The translations under genes and the position numbers were made by a program. From Candidatus Electrothrix gigas (GTDB taxonomy: Bacteria > Desulfobacterota > Desulfobulbia > Desulfobulbales > Desulfobulbaceae): a DNA stretch of 64,000 nt. Below, piece after piece: positions 8,764-18,168 of this stretch (position 1 is the first letter of the stretch; each line of letters starts with the position of its first letter). The notes below the pieces were generated by a model. The model searched no databases. It saw nothing but the letters and a program-made list of their open reading frames with translations, and was not told the origin of the DNA. The stretch lies in the NCBI GenBank assembly GCA_022766165.1, contig QYLO01000005.1, positions 1 through 64,000 of the forward strand. Reading direction: 5' to 3'.

Positions 8764-8868
8764 GAGATCCTAATCCCCTGATCCTGTTCCTCTCTGGCAT
8801 TTCTGGGGACCGACGGATAGGACGGATGGAAAGATACGAAGGTAACCCAGTAACTCTCTAAATATTTT

Positions 8869-9840
8869 TTAAATAATTTCTACTTCCGGTTCCAAACGAA
8901 TCGCAAATTTTTGAAAAACCGCTTCCTGCACCTGCTCCATTAAGGTCAAAATATCTGTTGCTGTTCCTTTCCCAGTATTAACAATAAAGTTGGCATGTTT
9001 TGGAGAGACCAATACCTCTCCGCAACACCGCCCTTTCAGGCCAGCAGCCTCAATGAGGCGACCAGCAGCATCGTGAGGAGGATTTTTAAAAAACGAACCT
9101 GCAGAAGCTACCCCTGTGGGTTGCCTTTCCTTTCTCTGGGCCAGAAAAGCTGCACAACGGGAACGCACCTGTTCTTTTATCCCTGATCTCAACCTAAAAT
9201 AAGCAGAGACGACAAGCAAGGAGTTTCCGGAATGTAAAAAATTTAAAGAGGTACCTCTTGGTTTAAACTCTGCCTTGCGGTAGGAAAGCTGGAGTTCCGA
9301 TCGCAGCACCTGCATAACATGTCCATAATCATCAACACAGTCTAAAGAATGTAGACAGTCACTGATTTCTCCGCCCACGGCACCGGCATTCATCCGGACA
9401 GATCCACCCACAGAGCCAGGAATACCAGCCATACATTCTAAACCTGACAGCCCCTGCATGATACACCAAGAAAGTAATTTTCCCAGAGAACAACCGCCTC
9501 CTGCCTGGACAAGATAAAATTTTTGGTCATTTTCCGCATCAAAACTTTTTTTAAAGGCAATCTGCTCAAATGCACCTTTGAGCCGAATCATCACACCGGG
9601 AAAGCCTTTATCTGTTACCAAAATATTGGAACCACGACCAATAACTCGAAAAATAAGCTGTTGTTCATGTAGGCAACCTACAAGCTCCTGTAACTCGGAG
9701 AGACAGTAAATATCAATAAACCCTGCTGCTTTTCCACCTGCCCGCAAAGTGGAATAGGAAGCCATAGGCACATCAAACTGGATGGATGACGGCCAATCTG
9801 CTGTTAAGGCGATAAGTTGCTTCCGTTGCTGCTGCTTCAT
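8869..9840 (-). CDS. murB: UDP-N-acetylmuramate dehydrogenase
   Basis: FAD enzyme that reduces UDP-GlcNAc-enolpyruvate to UDP-MurNAc. The 323-residue product has the PCMH-type FAD fold with STLRAGGKA near the start, GRGSNILVTD, and GIPGSVGGSVRMNAGAVG. It also has the catalytic serine region ASAGSFFKNP and a final Glu-containing segment LEPEVEII. The length and the short second domain fit the type II (Gram-positive-like) MurB group better than the E. coli form. It follows murC by 17 bases, so the two are one transcription unit. Confidence 0.95.
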   Translation of the reverse strand: MKQQQRKQLIALTADWPSSIQFDVPMASYSTLRAGGKAAGFIDIYCLSELQELVGCLHEQQLIFRVIGRGSNILVTDKGFPGVMIRLKGAFEQIAFKKSFDAENDQKFYLVQAGGGCSLGKLLSWCIMQGLSGLECMAGIPGSVGGSVRMNAGAVGGEISDCLHSLDCVDDYGHVMQVLRSELQLSYRKAEFKPRGTSLNFLHSGNSLLVVSAYFRLRSGIKEQVRSRCAAFLAQRKERQPTGVASAGSFFKNPPHDAAGRLIEAAGLKGRCCGEVLVSPKHANFIVNTGKGTATDILTLMEQVQEAVFQKFAIRLEPEVEII

Positions 9841-9857
9841 ACTGATTATACTTCCTT

Positions 9858-11240
9858 TTAACTCAGTAGCTCAAGAAGCTGTTCGCCGATTTGCACGATA
9901 CTACCAGCTCCAAGAGTCAACACCAGATCGCCCTCTAAAATAAAATCAAGCAGTCCATGCGGAAGTGTTTTTAAATCAGCATGATAAAAGGCATCTCGTT
10001 GTCCGTAGCATTTTATTGCCTCAAGTAACGCCTCACTGGTGACCCCCTCAATGGGTTTTTCGCTGGCAGCATAAATATCTGTCAGGATAAGGACATCAGC
10101 TCGATAAAATGCCGTGGCAAACTCCTCAAACAGTCCCTGCGTACGGGTATACCTGTGCGGCTGAAACACAACCACAAGCCGTCGATTCGGCCAACCGTCT
10201 CGAACAGCGTCCAAGGTTGCCCGAATTTCTGTGGGATGATGCCCATAATCATCAACCACCAAAATGCCCTGTTTTTCACCTTTGACTTCCAGCCGCCTTT
10301 GCACCCCTTCAAACTGTGCCAGCGTATGAGCGATCAGGGGAAATTCTATTTCCAGTTCCAAGGCAACAGCAATGGCAGCCAAGGTGTTGTAGACCGTATG
10401 CCGTCCCGGTGTATTCCGCTGAATCATTCCCAGTTCCTTGCCCTGGTATGACACCATAAATTCGTTTTTGCGGCCATCAACTGCAATCTTTGTTGCCTGA
10501 AGATCAGCCTGTTCTGTCAAGCCGTAGGTGATCTTTCGCCGTTGAATTTGGGGCAACAGACTGGCAAGGTTATGATCATCCAGACAGACAACTGCAACCC
10601 CGTAAAAGGGGATCTTGTTAATGAATTCAAGAAATTTTTCCTTAATATGATGTAGGTCACGGTAATAGTCTAAATGCTCCAGATCAACATTTGTGATAAC
10701 CTCAATCACTGGAGAGAGCTTGAGAAAAGAACCATCGCTTTCATCAGCCTCAGCCACCAAAAATTCACCCTCACCCAGCTGGGCATTGCTGCCACCAAAA
10801 CAGTCAACCTTGCCACCCACCACCACTGTGGGGTCCAAGCCAGCTTCGTTCAGAAGAGCTGCAACTAAAGAGGTGGTAGAGGTCTTGCCATGACTGCCAG
10901 CAATGGCAATGCCAAACTTTTTTAATCGCATCAGTTCGGCAAGCATCTCAGCTCGTTGGATCACGGGAATCTGTTTGTTTCGTGCGGCCAGAACCTCGGG
11001 ATTGTCCTCACTCACTGCTGTTGAAACCACCACCACATCCACTCCAGAGACTCTGCTTGCCTGATGGCCTTTATATATGGTTCCGCCAGCCAGTTCCAAG
11101 CGTCGGGTAATATCTGTTGTCCGCAGATCTGAGCCACTGACCTTGTAGCCCAAATATAAAAGCAGTTCAGCAATCCCTGACATACCAATGCCGCCTATTC
11201 CGACAAAGTGGATATGCTTATGTCTTTTTCTTTTATACAT
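9858..11240 (-). CDS. murC: UDP-N-acetylmuramate-L-alanine ligase
   Basis: ATP-dependent cytosolic ligase that adds L-Ala to UDP-MurNAc. The 460-residue product shows the N-terminal UDP-binding motif [16 protein letters not shown] and the ATP loop [12 protein letters not shown] (the usual GTHGKT form has Ser in this protein). It also shows [10 protein letters not shown] and the C-terminal domain signature [12 protein letters not shown] and FQPHRYTRT. Neighbours murG and murB are in the normal order and orientation. Confidence 0.96.
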   Translation of the reverse strand: MYKRKRHKHIHFVGIGGIGMSGIAELLLYLGYKVSGSDLRTTDITRRLELAGGTIYKGHQASRVSGVDVVVVSTAVSEDNPEVLAARNKQIPVIQRAEMLAELMRLKKFGIAIAGSHGKTSTTSLVAALLNEAGLDPTVVVGGKVDCFGGSNAQLGEGEFLVAEADESDGSFLKLSPVIEVITNVDLEHLDYYRDLHHIKEKFLEFINKIPFYGVAVVCLDDHNLASLLPQIQRRKITYGLTEQADLQATKIAVDGRKNEFMVSYQGKELGMIQRNTPGRHTVYNTLAAIAVALELEIEFPLIAHTLAQFEGVQRRLEVKGEKQGILVVDDYGHHPTEIRATLDAVRDGWPNRRLVVVFQPHRYTRTQGLFEEFATAFYRADVLILTDIYAASEKPIEGVTSEALLEAIKCYGQRDAFYHADLKTLPHGLLDFILEGDLVLTLGAGSIVQIGEQLLELLS

Positions 11241-11344
11241 CCAATACTATCCAGCAAATTTTTTTCTGCATAATCCTATCGTTGATCTTTGATTAGCGAA
11301 TTTTCAAAAAATAAGTTCACCGTTTTCAGTTCGCCCTTACATAC

Positions 11345-12442
11345 TTATTTTCTAATAAGTTCTATACAGTTCTCCAGTATATGCTGGGTAGCCTCTGGTT
11401 GTCCCATACGGTTCATGGAATACCCCATCTGTTGTAGCTTATCAACATCATCCAATAATTGCGAAAGAATTTTATAGAGCTGCTGTGCATCGAGGTCAGA
11501 TTCCCGATACATCACAGATCCTCCACCTGCAACATAGTATGCAGCATTTTTGGCCTGATGATCATTTGCTGCATAGGGATATGGGATCAGCACAGCAGGC
11601 AACCCCATAACAGCTAACTCAGCCAGCGAGGTTGCGCCTGCCCTGGCAAGAACCAGATCAGCCTGACTGTACAGCGAGGCCATATCAGTAAAAAAATCCC
11701 GAACCTCAGCCTGAACCCCAGCAACTGCATACCCATCTCTGACCTTGTCTTTGTCTACACTACCGGTTTGATGAATAAGTTTTACCAACTTTTTTTGTTG
11801 CTCATCAAACTGGGCTGCAACATCAAGCATCAACATATTGATACGATGCGCTCCAAGACTACCGCCCATAATCAGAAGAGTCAAAACTTTTTCTCTCTCT
11901 GCTCTGGTGCCTTGCTGCTGTTTGCGTTGTGCTGCTATGACAATTTCCTGACGAACCGGATTCCCGGAAATTACGGTTCTTTGTTCAGAAAAGGGATAGT
12001 CACCAGGAATGGAAACAAAAATCCTGCTGACAAAAGAGGAGGTCATCCTGTTAGCCAGCCCTGAGATCGAGTTCTGCTCATGGATACAGGTGGGTACAGA
12101 ACGCAGGCGGGCTGCCAGTAGCACTGGTCCGGTGACATAACCACCCACACCAAAGACCAGATCCGGCTGAAACCCCTTTATGATCTTCCAGGCTTCCAAA
12201 ACTGCGAAGGGTAAACGCAGCAGGCTCTTGATACGATGCTTCAGCCCCATGCCCTTCAAGCCCATGCAGGCAATGGATTCTCGTTGAAAACTGAATCCGG
12301 CCAATGCCTTTTGATCAAGCTGGCGTTGCGTTCCAATGAACATTATTTTACAGTCAGGATATTTTTGCTGTAATGCGGTTGCCAAGGCAATACCGGGAAA
12401 GAGATGTCCGCCGGTTCCGCCGCCTGTGATGATTATGCGCAT
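11345..12442 (-). CDS. murG: Lipid II synthase (UDP-GlcNAc:lipid I GlcNAc transferase)
   Basis: GT28 glycosyltransferase at the inner face of the cytoplasmic membrane. The 365-residue product has the glycine loop GGGTGGHLFPGIALA, the second loop LLIMGGSLGAHRIN and the UDP-GlcNAc site ARAGATSLAELAVMGLP followed by IPYPYAANDHQ. murC follows about 100 bases downstream. Directly upstream (5' side) there is an antitoxin-like small gene, with only five bases between its stop codon and the murG ATG, in place of the ftsW gene normally found in dcw clusters. Confidence 0.96.
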   Translation of the reverse strand: MRIIITGGGTGGHLFPGIALATALQQKYPDCKIMFIGTQRQLDQKALAGFSFQRESIACMGLKGMGLKHRIKSLLRLPFAVLEAWKIIKGFQPDLVFGVGGYVTGPVLLAARLRSVPTCIHEQNSISGLANRMTSSFVSRIFVSIPGDYPFSEQRTVISGNPVRQEIVIAAQRKQQQGTRAEREKVLTLLIMGGSLGAHRINMLMLDVAAQFDEQQKKLVKLIHQTGSVDKDKVRDGYAVAGVQAEVRDFFTDMASLYSQADLVLARAGATSLAELAVMGLPAVLIPYPYAANDHQAKNAAYYVAGGGSVMYRESDLDAQQLYKILSQLLDDVDKLQQMGYSMNRMGQPEATQHILENCIELIRK

Positions 12443-12447
12443 ATAAC

Positions 12448-12654
12448 TTATACGTTAGAAATGGGTGAGACGATATCGCCGAGAATCTTCCCCTTTCCAG
12501 CAATGACAGGAGAAGGTTTCCTTCTCTTCTTACTTTTCCTTTTCTTCTCTGGTATGAGGAAGATAGCCTCCATTCGGACATTCGGTGGTAATTTGGGTTG
12601 ATTCACCAGTCTTCCTTGTCGATCTGTTTCAAGGATCATTTTTTTTGCTTGCAT
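12448..12654 (-). CDS. Orphan antitoxin-like small protein
   Basis: A 68-residue protein whose ATG at 12654 has a strong AGGAAGGAT ribosome-binding site; a longer reading frame upstream is not needed. The N-terminal half (MILETDRQGRLVNQPKLPPN) looks like a beta-rich DNA-binding or dimer domain. The C-terminal half is basic, then ends PSPVIAGKGKILGDIVSPIS. That tail resembles the C-terminus of antitoxins paired with PIN toxins, including the one at 58333-58560 here (AGKVKELGNV). No toxin gene follows: murG begins five bases after the stop. The family assignment is from the motif only. Confidence 0.5.
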   Translation of the reverse strand: MQAKKMILETDRQGRLVNQPKLPPNVRMEAIFLIPEKKRKSKKRRKPSPVIAGKGKILGDIVSPISNV

Positions 12655-12691
12655 GATATCCTTCCTATTCTTTATCTTCCTGAATATGATC

Positions 12692-12838
12692 TCACCGCAT
12701 CCGAAAAAAATCAATAAAGTTACTTTTCCCTGCTCTGTTGCCGCCAATAAGGGCATTGAGATTGGTAAGACGAAAGTCTTCAAGATGTTGAATAGACTTG
12801 AAGCCTTTAATGGTTAATTGATTTAACGGATGTGCCAT
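12692..12838 (-). pseudogene. Truncated AAA/SMC-type ATPase, N-terminal scrap
   Basis: A 48-codon frame opens MAHPLNQLTIKGFKSIQHLE and carries a Walker A sequence, ALIGGNRAGKSNFIDFF, then stops at 12692. This is the first 45 or so residues of a RecF/OLD-like AAA_21 ATPase (usual loop GxNGAGKSN). The other several hundred residues are missing. It sits just after the helicase stop and before the antitoxin-like gene, so this stretch has collected defence-type fragments. Confidence 0.65.
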
Positions 12839-12846
12839 GTTTCTTT

Positions 12847-14787
12847 TTAAGTCTTATGCGTTAAACGAAGATCACGAATAACCCACCCCGCCTTCTCCAA
12901 CTCTGTCTCATGTCCTGATACATGTTCATTACAGCAGGCGAAGGCGAGAAGATGTGTTGGACGACTGAATGCAACATGGGTAATTTTGAGATTCTTGCGA
13001 TGACGCACTTTTTTGCTATCAGATTTAGGATATTTTCCAGAACAAAATGGCAATATCCGCTTTGAATCTAATGTATAGTAGAACGTTTCAAGGTAAAGTA
13101 CCGCTGTATACGTCTTTCCCTTAACCGAATGAACGGTAGCAATCTCAATTTTATCACCTGCATCAGAATCAAAGGTATTAACACAGTCTTTTTCCGGCGG
13201 CTCAAAATCAACAGAGTCAGAGCTTAAAAATTCGGTGAGCCCCTTTATTTCTATTTTGTTATCGAAAAAGTGATCTCGAACGAATTCCGAGATGAAATCA
13301 CGAAACTGCTTTACCGCAATGTTGCCTTGGCGGAATGCAAGAATCCACTCGGCAAGAGACAAGAAAAGTCCTGTATGGAGTTTTTCATTACTCTGCTTGA
13401 AATAGCTTTTGAAGGTTGCAACAGTAAAGGGGCGTTGGGAATCGGGATGTTTTAGACCTGCCAAGCGAAGAGCATGCACAACGCCGCTTAGTGCCAAATC
13501 AATCAGACCTTCTGCACTTTTCGGATTACGCTTCAATAATACATCCATCGCCTGCACGTACGACAGAAGGGTTGTGAAACATCGTTGCTTACTATTATTG
13601 CCGAGAGATTTCTGGTATTCAGGATGATAATGGCGAAGACATACTTTTCCTTCATCTGTATTGTCTTTGCCGATCCAACCAATAGCACTGAATTGTGGAT
13701 TTTCTAACTTGTGGAGTTCATGTTCACGGATGAGATTGCCGAAAGCTGGAAGAACATTGTTTTCCGATCCAGAATCATACAACAATATGTGAGGAGCTAC
13801 CGATTTTTGGTTGAGATTGGGTTTAAGGGTCAGAGTACGGTCAACGCGAACTGTATCAAGTACCTTAGCGATAGTCGCTCCATAACGCAGGCTGTCTGAA
13901 AATAGTAAGGCGGGAACAGTTGGTTTCCAGAGTATATCTTGTTTTACTGTGGACTGATATATAGCCTGATTGGGATCACCTAAGCATTGCAGGGTCACCT
14001 CCTCGTCGCAACTGGTAAAAAGTCCATCTAGCACACGCTGTTGATGGTCATCAGTATCTTGCATTTCGTCGATGAAGACAAATTTAAATCGCTGTCGAAT
14101 TGCTTTTGATACTTCCGGGAAGCTGGAAAGATAATACAGAGCAAACGAATAGGCATCATTATAGCTCAATATACCACTATCAAGAAGCTTCTGCCGAATA
14201 CCCTCTATACTCTTGTAGGTTTTCGTTTCCCGTCTCAATTTGGGAATATCATTATCAAGATCTTTCCCAACTGTTAGATCGGAGCATTGCAGCCAGTATC
14301 CTCCAAGCGTGGCCGCACTTCCACGGCGTTGTTCAATCCAAGTTTTCAGCCCGTAATTTCGATTATAGTGCCTTTCGATTTCTGCATAGAACGGAACATT
14401 ATCAATTGATTGTACTGCACGTCCATATTTAATCCGATAGCATGGTATGGCGAGAAATCGATTAACGAAACTTTGAATTGTTCCAAAAAAATTTGGATGA
14501 CGAAAAAGAGCATCAGCAGCACTGCCCGCACGTTTTTTAATTTCATCAATTGCGACATTTGTGTGGGTTAGTACACATACTCCCCGACCGTCAGAAAACG
14601 GCATATATGATGCGAGAATTAACAGTTTTGCGAGCAAGGCGGTTGTCTTACCACTACCCGGACAGGCAACAACATCCCGTGACTCCATACATTTAATAAA
14701 AGCTCGTCGTTCTTCATTGAAGGAGCATCCTGCCGGGAGCAGTAATTTTTCAACTCGCGCGATATCATCATCACTAATCTGTAGCAT
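12847..14787 (-). CDS. UvrD/PcrA-like superfamily 1 helicase (GajB-like)
   Basis: A 646-residue SF1 helicase. Walker A ACPGSGKTTALLAKL lies at residues about 41-55, Walker B is FVFIDEMQDTDD, motif V-like is TVHSVKGKTYTAV and motif VI-like is THVAFSRPTHLLAF. The ATG at 14787 is preferred to 14832 because GGAGG lies seven bases before it. It overlaps the end of the OLD-family gene by 14 bases, so the pair is translationally coupled. An OLD nuclease followed by a UvrD-like helicase is the gene plan of the Gabija anti-phage system (GajA-GajB). In Gabija the helicase senses DNA-end or nucleotide status and works with the nuclease. The function here is inferred from this pairing. Confidence 0.8.
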   Translation of the reverse strand: MLQISDDDIARVEKLLLPAGCSFNEERRAFIKCMESRDVVACPGSGKTTALLAKLLILASYMPFSDGRGVCVLTHTNVAIDEIKKRAGSAADALFRHPNFFGTIQSFVNRFLAIPCYRIKYGRAVQSIDNVPFYAEIERHYNRNYGLKTWIEQRRGSAATLGGYWLQCSDLTVGKDLDNDIPKLRRETKTYKSIEGIRQKLLDSGILSYNDAYSFALYYLSSFPEVSKAIRQRFKFVFIDEMQDTDDHQQRVLDGLFTSCDEEVTLQCLGDPNQAIYQSTVKQDILWKPTVPALLFSDSLRYGATIAKVLDTVRVDRTLTLKPNLNQKSVAPHILLYDSGSENNVLPAFGNLIREHELHKLENPQFSAIGWIGKDNTDEGKVCLRHYHPEYQKSLGNNSKQRCFTTLLSYVQAMDVLLKRNPKSAEGLIDLALSGVVHALRLAGLKHPDSQRPFTVATFKSYFKQSNEKLHTGLFLSLAEWILAFRQGNIAVKQFRDFISEFVRDHFFDNKIEIKGLTEFLSSDSVDFEPPEKDCVNTFDSDAGDKIEIATVHSVKGKTYTAVLYLETFYYTLDSKRILPFCSGKYPKSDSKKVRHRKNLKITHVAFSRPTHLLAFACCNEHVSGHETELEKAGWVIRDLRLTHKT

Positions 14788-16705
14788 TACCTGCCTCCGT
14801 ATCACGCGGTTTGGTAACATAGCAAATAGCATCGACGAGATATTTAAGGCGCTCCGAATTAAGGATGGTCGTCGCTATTTCTTTTCTCTGTTTCCTGTTT
14901 GCAAGTTTCTCGGCAAAAACCTGAGCAGTTATTGCTTTTGAAATATCCTTACCCAACATCGTTTGGTGGTAAATCTCGAATGCTATCTTCTCGCTTTTCC
15001 TCGAATCACCATCCCAACATTTCTCCCATTTACCAATATCTTCCTGAACTTTATTCCAGACCTCTCCGGCTTTTTTCTTTTGCGGCTCTCCTGTTTTCGC
15101 ATTGCTCAATTTTTCAGCCCACAAAACTGACTCATAGAAACAGTAGGTGAAAGTTGGGTCTAAAGCTATATCATACTCAAGCGTCCAGTTACAGGGTAAA
15201 AATGCTTTAACACTACCTCTGTCGAATTCCTGCGACACATAGTCTCTTCTTTTGGCCTGTTTCTCCACAACATCTTCTTTTGTCGGAGAATTCCCCTTGC
15301 CATCTTCCCACTCCAGCGGCTTGACATCCATATCTGTTACAACAGCAACAGGAATATCCATATGTTGTCCATCTTTGCGGGAAAAAATCTTAGCATAATG
15401 CAGGAATGCTGTACTCCCCACATTTATGATTGAAACGCCGTAGCGTTGTAAAGGTCTATCAATAATCTCTGCTATAACTGGGACTAAAAGGTTTTCAGCA
15501 GCCCCTTCGACCAGAATAACACCACGAGCAAAGAGTAGATTAGCCTTTGTTGCATCAAGGAATCTATGAAGAAAATCGTAGTTTTTAGGATAAAGATCAG
15601 TGAACTTGGGAGCCATTGGAAAAACTTTGCTCCCTCTACAAATCAATAAATTTTTAAGGTCAATGCTTGCACCCATTGTGGTGCTGTGCGTGGTCAGGAT
15701 AAACTGTCCCCTGATTTCTTCAGCAGCTTGTTTTTCAAGAAAATCTATTAATCGAAGCTGAGCCTGTGGATGTAAATGAGCTTCGAGTTCCTCAACTATT
15801 CCCAAGCGAAGTCCTTGGAAATCAGAGGACTGAAGCAGAAGCAGCTCTGTAGCAATATAAAGCAAATTCAGAGAGCCCAATCCGGTAGGATTTTCTTCTA
15901 ATTCTAACGAGAGACGCCGCAGAATTTCCCCTAAATTTCCTCCAGAAATACTGATGTCCGCTGTTGGAGGGCAATCTCCATCGGAAAAAAAATCTTCCAA
16001 ATAGCCATTAACAGTCCGCATGATTTCGTAACCATGCGCCTCTTCGTCTTTTGCCGAGAAGTATTCCTTGATTGCAGTGTTAGCCTCTTCAACTATTTCT
16101 TCAAGCTTATGTTTTTGCTCGGACTGAGCAGATGGCGTTTTCTGAAAGAGTTTGTGGGCGGCTAAAATCTGTGCCAAACGAGAACGACGCCCTGGGGTCA
16201 GCTCGCTCTCTGCATCGCGGAGTGGTTTCAAATAAGTAATACGAAGAAGTTCTCTAGCCTCTCCGTCTAGTTGAGAGCCAACAGGATCAGCGCCAGCACG
16301 AAGATTAGTTATGATCCTATCGACTTTACGTTCCGCCGTAAACCGAAGCGTCAACACATATTCCTGCTTACCATTTCGCTCTTCGAATCCCATCCATTCA
16401 AGAAAAGGAGCTGCTTCCTTTGGGGTGAAATTTTGAAAAATAGCTTCTATTTTAAGTTTTTTAGCACGATTTTTTTCAGAACCATAAAAATCTGATTCAT
16501 CAAGCCGGTACCACTCACGGCTCTGTGTACCAAGGAGATGCCGGATAGAATCAACAATCGCTGTTTTTCCTGAGTCATTCTCACCGATCAAAACATTGAA
16601 CCCCTCATTGAAAGGAACCATAATCCCCGGATCAACACCGTCAAAATCATCTGTGCCAACGCCGTATTTTCGGAAATTCCACAATCTCAGTTCTGACAAG
16701 AACAT
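14774..16705 (-). CDS. OLD-family ATPase/TOPRIM nuclease (GajA-like)
   Basis: A 643-residue protein with an N-terminal ABC-type ATPase and a C-terminal TOPRIM nuclease. It opens MFLSELRLWNFRKYG, with Walker A IGENDSGKTAIVDSI at about 41-53 and a Walker B region GIVEELEAHLHPQAQLRLI. The H-loop region is FILTTHSTTMGASI. TOPRIM begins ARGVILVEGAAENLLVPVI, followed by SIINVGSTAFLHYAKIF and the acidic DMD of AVVTDMDVKP. This is the class 2 OLD plan, paired with a UvrD-like helicase as in Gabija. It is somewhat longer than the best-known GajA. It starts 40 bases after murD on the same strand, at the place usually held by ftsW. Confidence 0.82.
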   Translation of the reverse strand: MFLSELRLWNFRKYGVGTDDFDGVDPGIMVPFNEGFNVLIGENDSGKTAIVDSIRHLLGTQSREWYRLDESDFYGSEKNRAKKLKIEAIFQNFTPKEAAPFLEWMGFEERNGKQEYVLTLRFTAERKVDRIITNLRAGADPVGSQLDGEARELLRITYLKPLRDAESELTPGRRSRLAQILAAHKLFQKTPSAQSEQKHKLEEIVEEANTAIKEYFSAKDEEAHGYEIMRTVNGYLEDFFSDGDCPPTADISISGGNLGEILRRLSLELEENPTGLGSLNLLYIATELLLLQSSDFQGLRLGIVEELEAHLHPQAQLRLIDFLEKQAAEEIRGQFILTTHSTTMGASIDLKNLLICRGSKVFPMAPKFTDLYPKNYDFLHRFLDATKANLLFARGVILVEGAAENLLVPVIAEIIDRPLQRYGVSIINVGSTAFLHYAKIFSRKDGQHMDIPVAVVTDMDVKPLEWEDGKGNSPTKEDVVEKQAKRRDYVSQEFDRGSVKAFLPCNWTLEYDIALDPTFTYCFYESVLWAEKLSNAKTGEPQKKKAGEVWNKVQEDIGKWEKCWDGDSRKSEKIAFEIYHQTMLGKDISKAITAQVFAEKLANRKQRKEIATTILNSERLKYLVDAICYVTKPRDTEAGNATD

Positions 16706-16745
16706 AATTCCGCACCTTATGCAGAGTAAAAATCAATATTTTTGA

Positions 16746-18146
16746 TTAGCTAATATAAGTTTCCTCAGCCATATTTCTAATACACCGCTCAAACACCTCC
16801 CCCCGCTGCTCATAACTCCTAAACATATCAAAACTCGCGCAAGCCGGAGCCAATAGCACCGTATCGCCTGGAGATGCAGCGGCAAAGGCCATTACAACCG
16901 CCTCTTCCATATCAGAGGCAAACTGATACCCGACACCAGCTTCCTCGGCAACCGCAGCCAAATCAGAAGCAGATTCACCAATCAAAACGATATATTTGAC
17001 GTGCTGCCGAAACGCTGGAACCAAGGCATCAAAATCGCCCCCTTTATTCCTTCCGCCAGCAATCAGGATGACTTCCTTCTCAGCACCCATCCCAAAGCCT
17101 GCCAGGGCCGCAACCACGGCCCCCACATTGGTGGCCTTGGAATCATTAACAAAGCGGACTCCGTTTATTTCTCCAACAGGAGTCATGCGATGCTGGGGCG
17201 GTTGAAAATCGGCCAGTCCAGACTTAATATCCTGCTCGTTGCAGCCAAAGGCCCGGACTGCAAGGATGGCCGCAGCGGCATTGTACAGATTTACTCTGGA
17301 GTTCAGCCGAGTTTCTGCCAAATTATACAATTCGCCCTTCCCGTCCGGCCCAAATCCTGGCTGCATATAGACTGATTGCCTTTCTATTCGAGCCCGACAA
17401 TCGGACTGGGAACCAAAACCGTATACATTCTCGGTAACAGAAGGTGGAGCAGCTACAAGAAAGGGATCATCCATGCCAATAATCGCCGTGTCTCCCCTGC
17501 CCTGGCGAGCAAAAAGGTTCATCTTGGCTGTAGCGTACTTCTCAAAGCTGCCGTGCCGATCAAGATGATCCGAGGAAAGATTCAGCAGCAGGCCGATATC
17601 AGGCCGAAAATCTTCAGCTACTTCAAGCTGAAAACTGGATAGCTCCAGCACCACAACTTCAGCATTGCCCGGATTCAAAAGGTATTCCAGAATCGGTGTG
17701 CCGATATTGCCACCAACAAAGACCTTCTTGCCGCAACTCCCCAGCAGATGGCCGATCAGGCTGGTCACGGTGGTTTTGCCGTTAGACCCGGTCACGGCAA
17801 TTACCGGCACCTGAATACGTCCGGCCGCCAAGGCCAATTCCCCGACCACGGGTACGCCCCGGCTTCGGGCCGCTATCAAGATCGGCAAATCCGCAGGCAC
17901 ACCCGGACTTGGCACGATCAGATCCGCATCAACAAAAAAAGCAGCCGTATGACCGCCTGTTTCCAGCCCTGTGCCTGGATCTACATCGCATTGCTCCAGC
18001 ACGGCCCGCTCTTCCTCTGGGATCTGGTCTCGGAACTCAGAAACCGCAACCTCCAGCCCTTGTTGGTGCAGATACTGGACTGCTGCCAGCCCGGATTTAC
18101 CCAGACCAACCACCACAGCCTTCATACCCGCCTTGAGTGTAATCAT
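16746..18146 (-). CDS. murD: UDP-N-acetylmuramoyl-L-alanine-D-glutamate ligase
   Basis: Cytosolic ATP-dependent ligase adding D-Glu to UDP-MurNAc-L-Ala. The 466-residue product shows the N-terminal Rossmann motif VVGLGKSGLAAVQYL, the ATP loop AVTGSNGKTTVTSLIGHLL and LELSSFQLE. It also shows LNLSSDHLDRHGS, the QHRMTPVGEINGVRFVNDSK segment and APACASFDMFRSYEQRGE near the end. It is isolated from mraY by about 7 kb of unrelated genes on one side and from murG by about 4 kb on the other. Confidence 0.96.
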   Translation of the reverse strand: MITLKAGMKAVVVGLGKSGLAAVQYLHQQGLEVAVSEFRDQIPEEERAVLEQCDVDPGTGLETGGHTAAFFVDADLIVPSPGVPADLPILIAARSRGVPVVGELALAAGRIQVPVIAVTGSNGKTTVTSLIGHLLGSCGKKVFVGGNIGTPILEYLLNPGNAEVVVLELSSFQLEVAEDFRPDIGLLLNLSSDHLDRHGSFEKYATAKMNLFARQGRGDTAIIGMDDPFLVAAPPSVTENVYGFGSQSDCRARIERQSVYMQPGFGPDGKGELYNLAETRLNSRVNLYNAAAAILAVRAFGCNEQDIKSGLADFQPPQHRMTPVGEINGVRFVNDSKATNVGAVVAALAGFGMGAEKEVILIAGGRNKGGDFDALVPAFRQHVKYIVLIGESASDLAAVAEEAGVGYQFASDMEEAVVMAFAAASPGDTVLLAPACASFDMFRSYEQRGEVFERCIRNMAEETYIS

Positions 18147-18168
18147 AAAAGAGCAACCAAGATAGCAT

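Noticed and set aside
12655-12783. Longer form of the antitoxin-like gene
   Set aside because: The upstream part lies in the ATPase scrap region in another frame; the ATG at 12654 has the strong ribosome-binding site.
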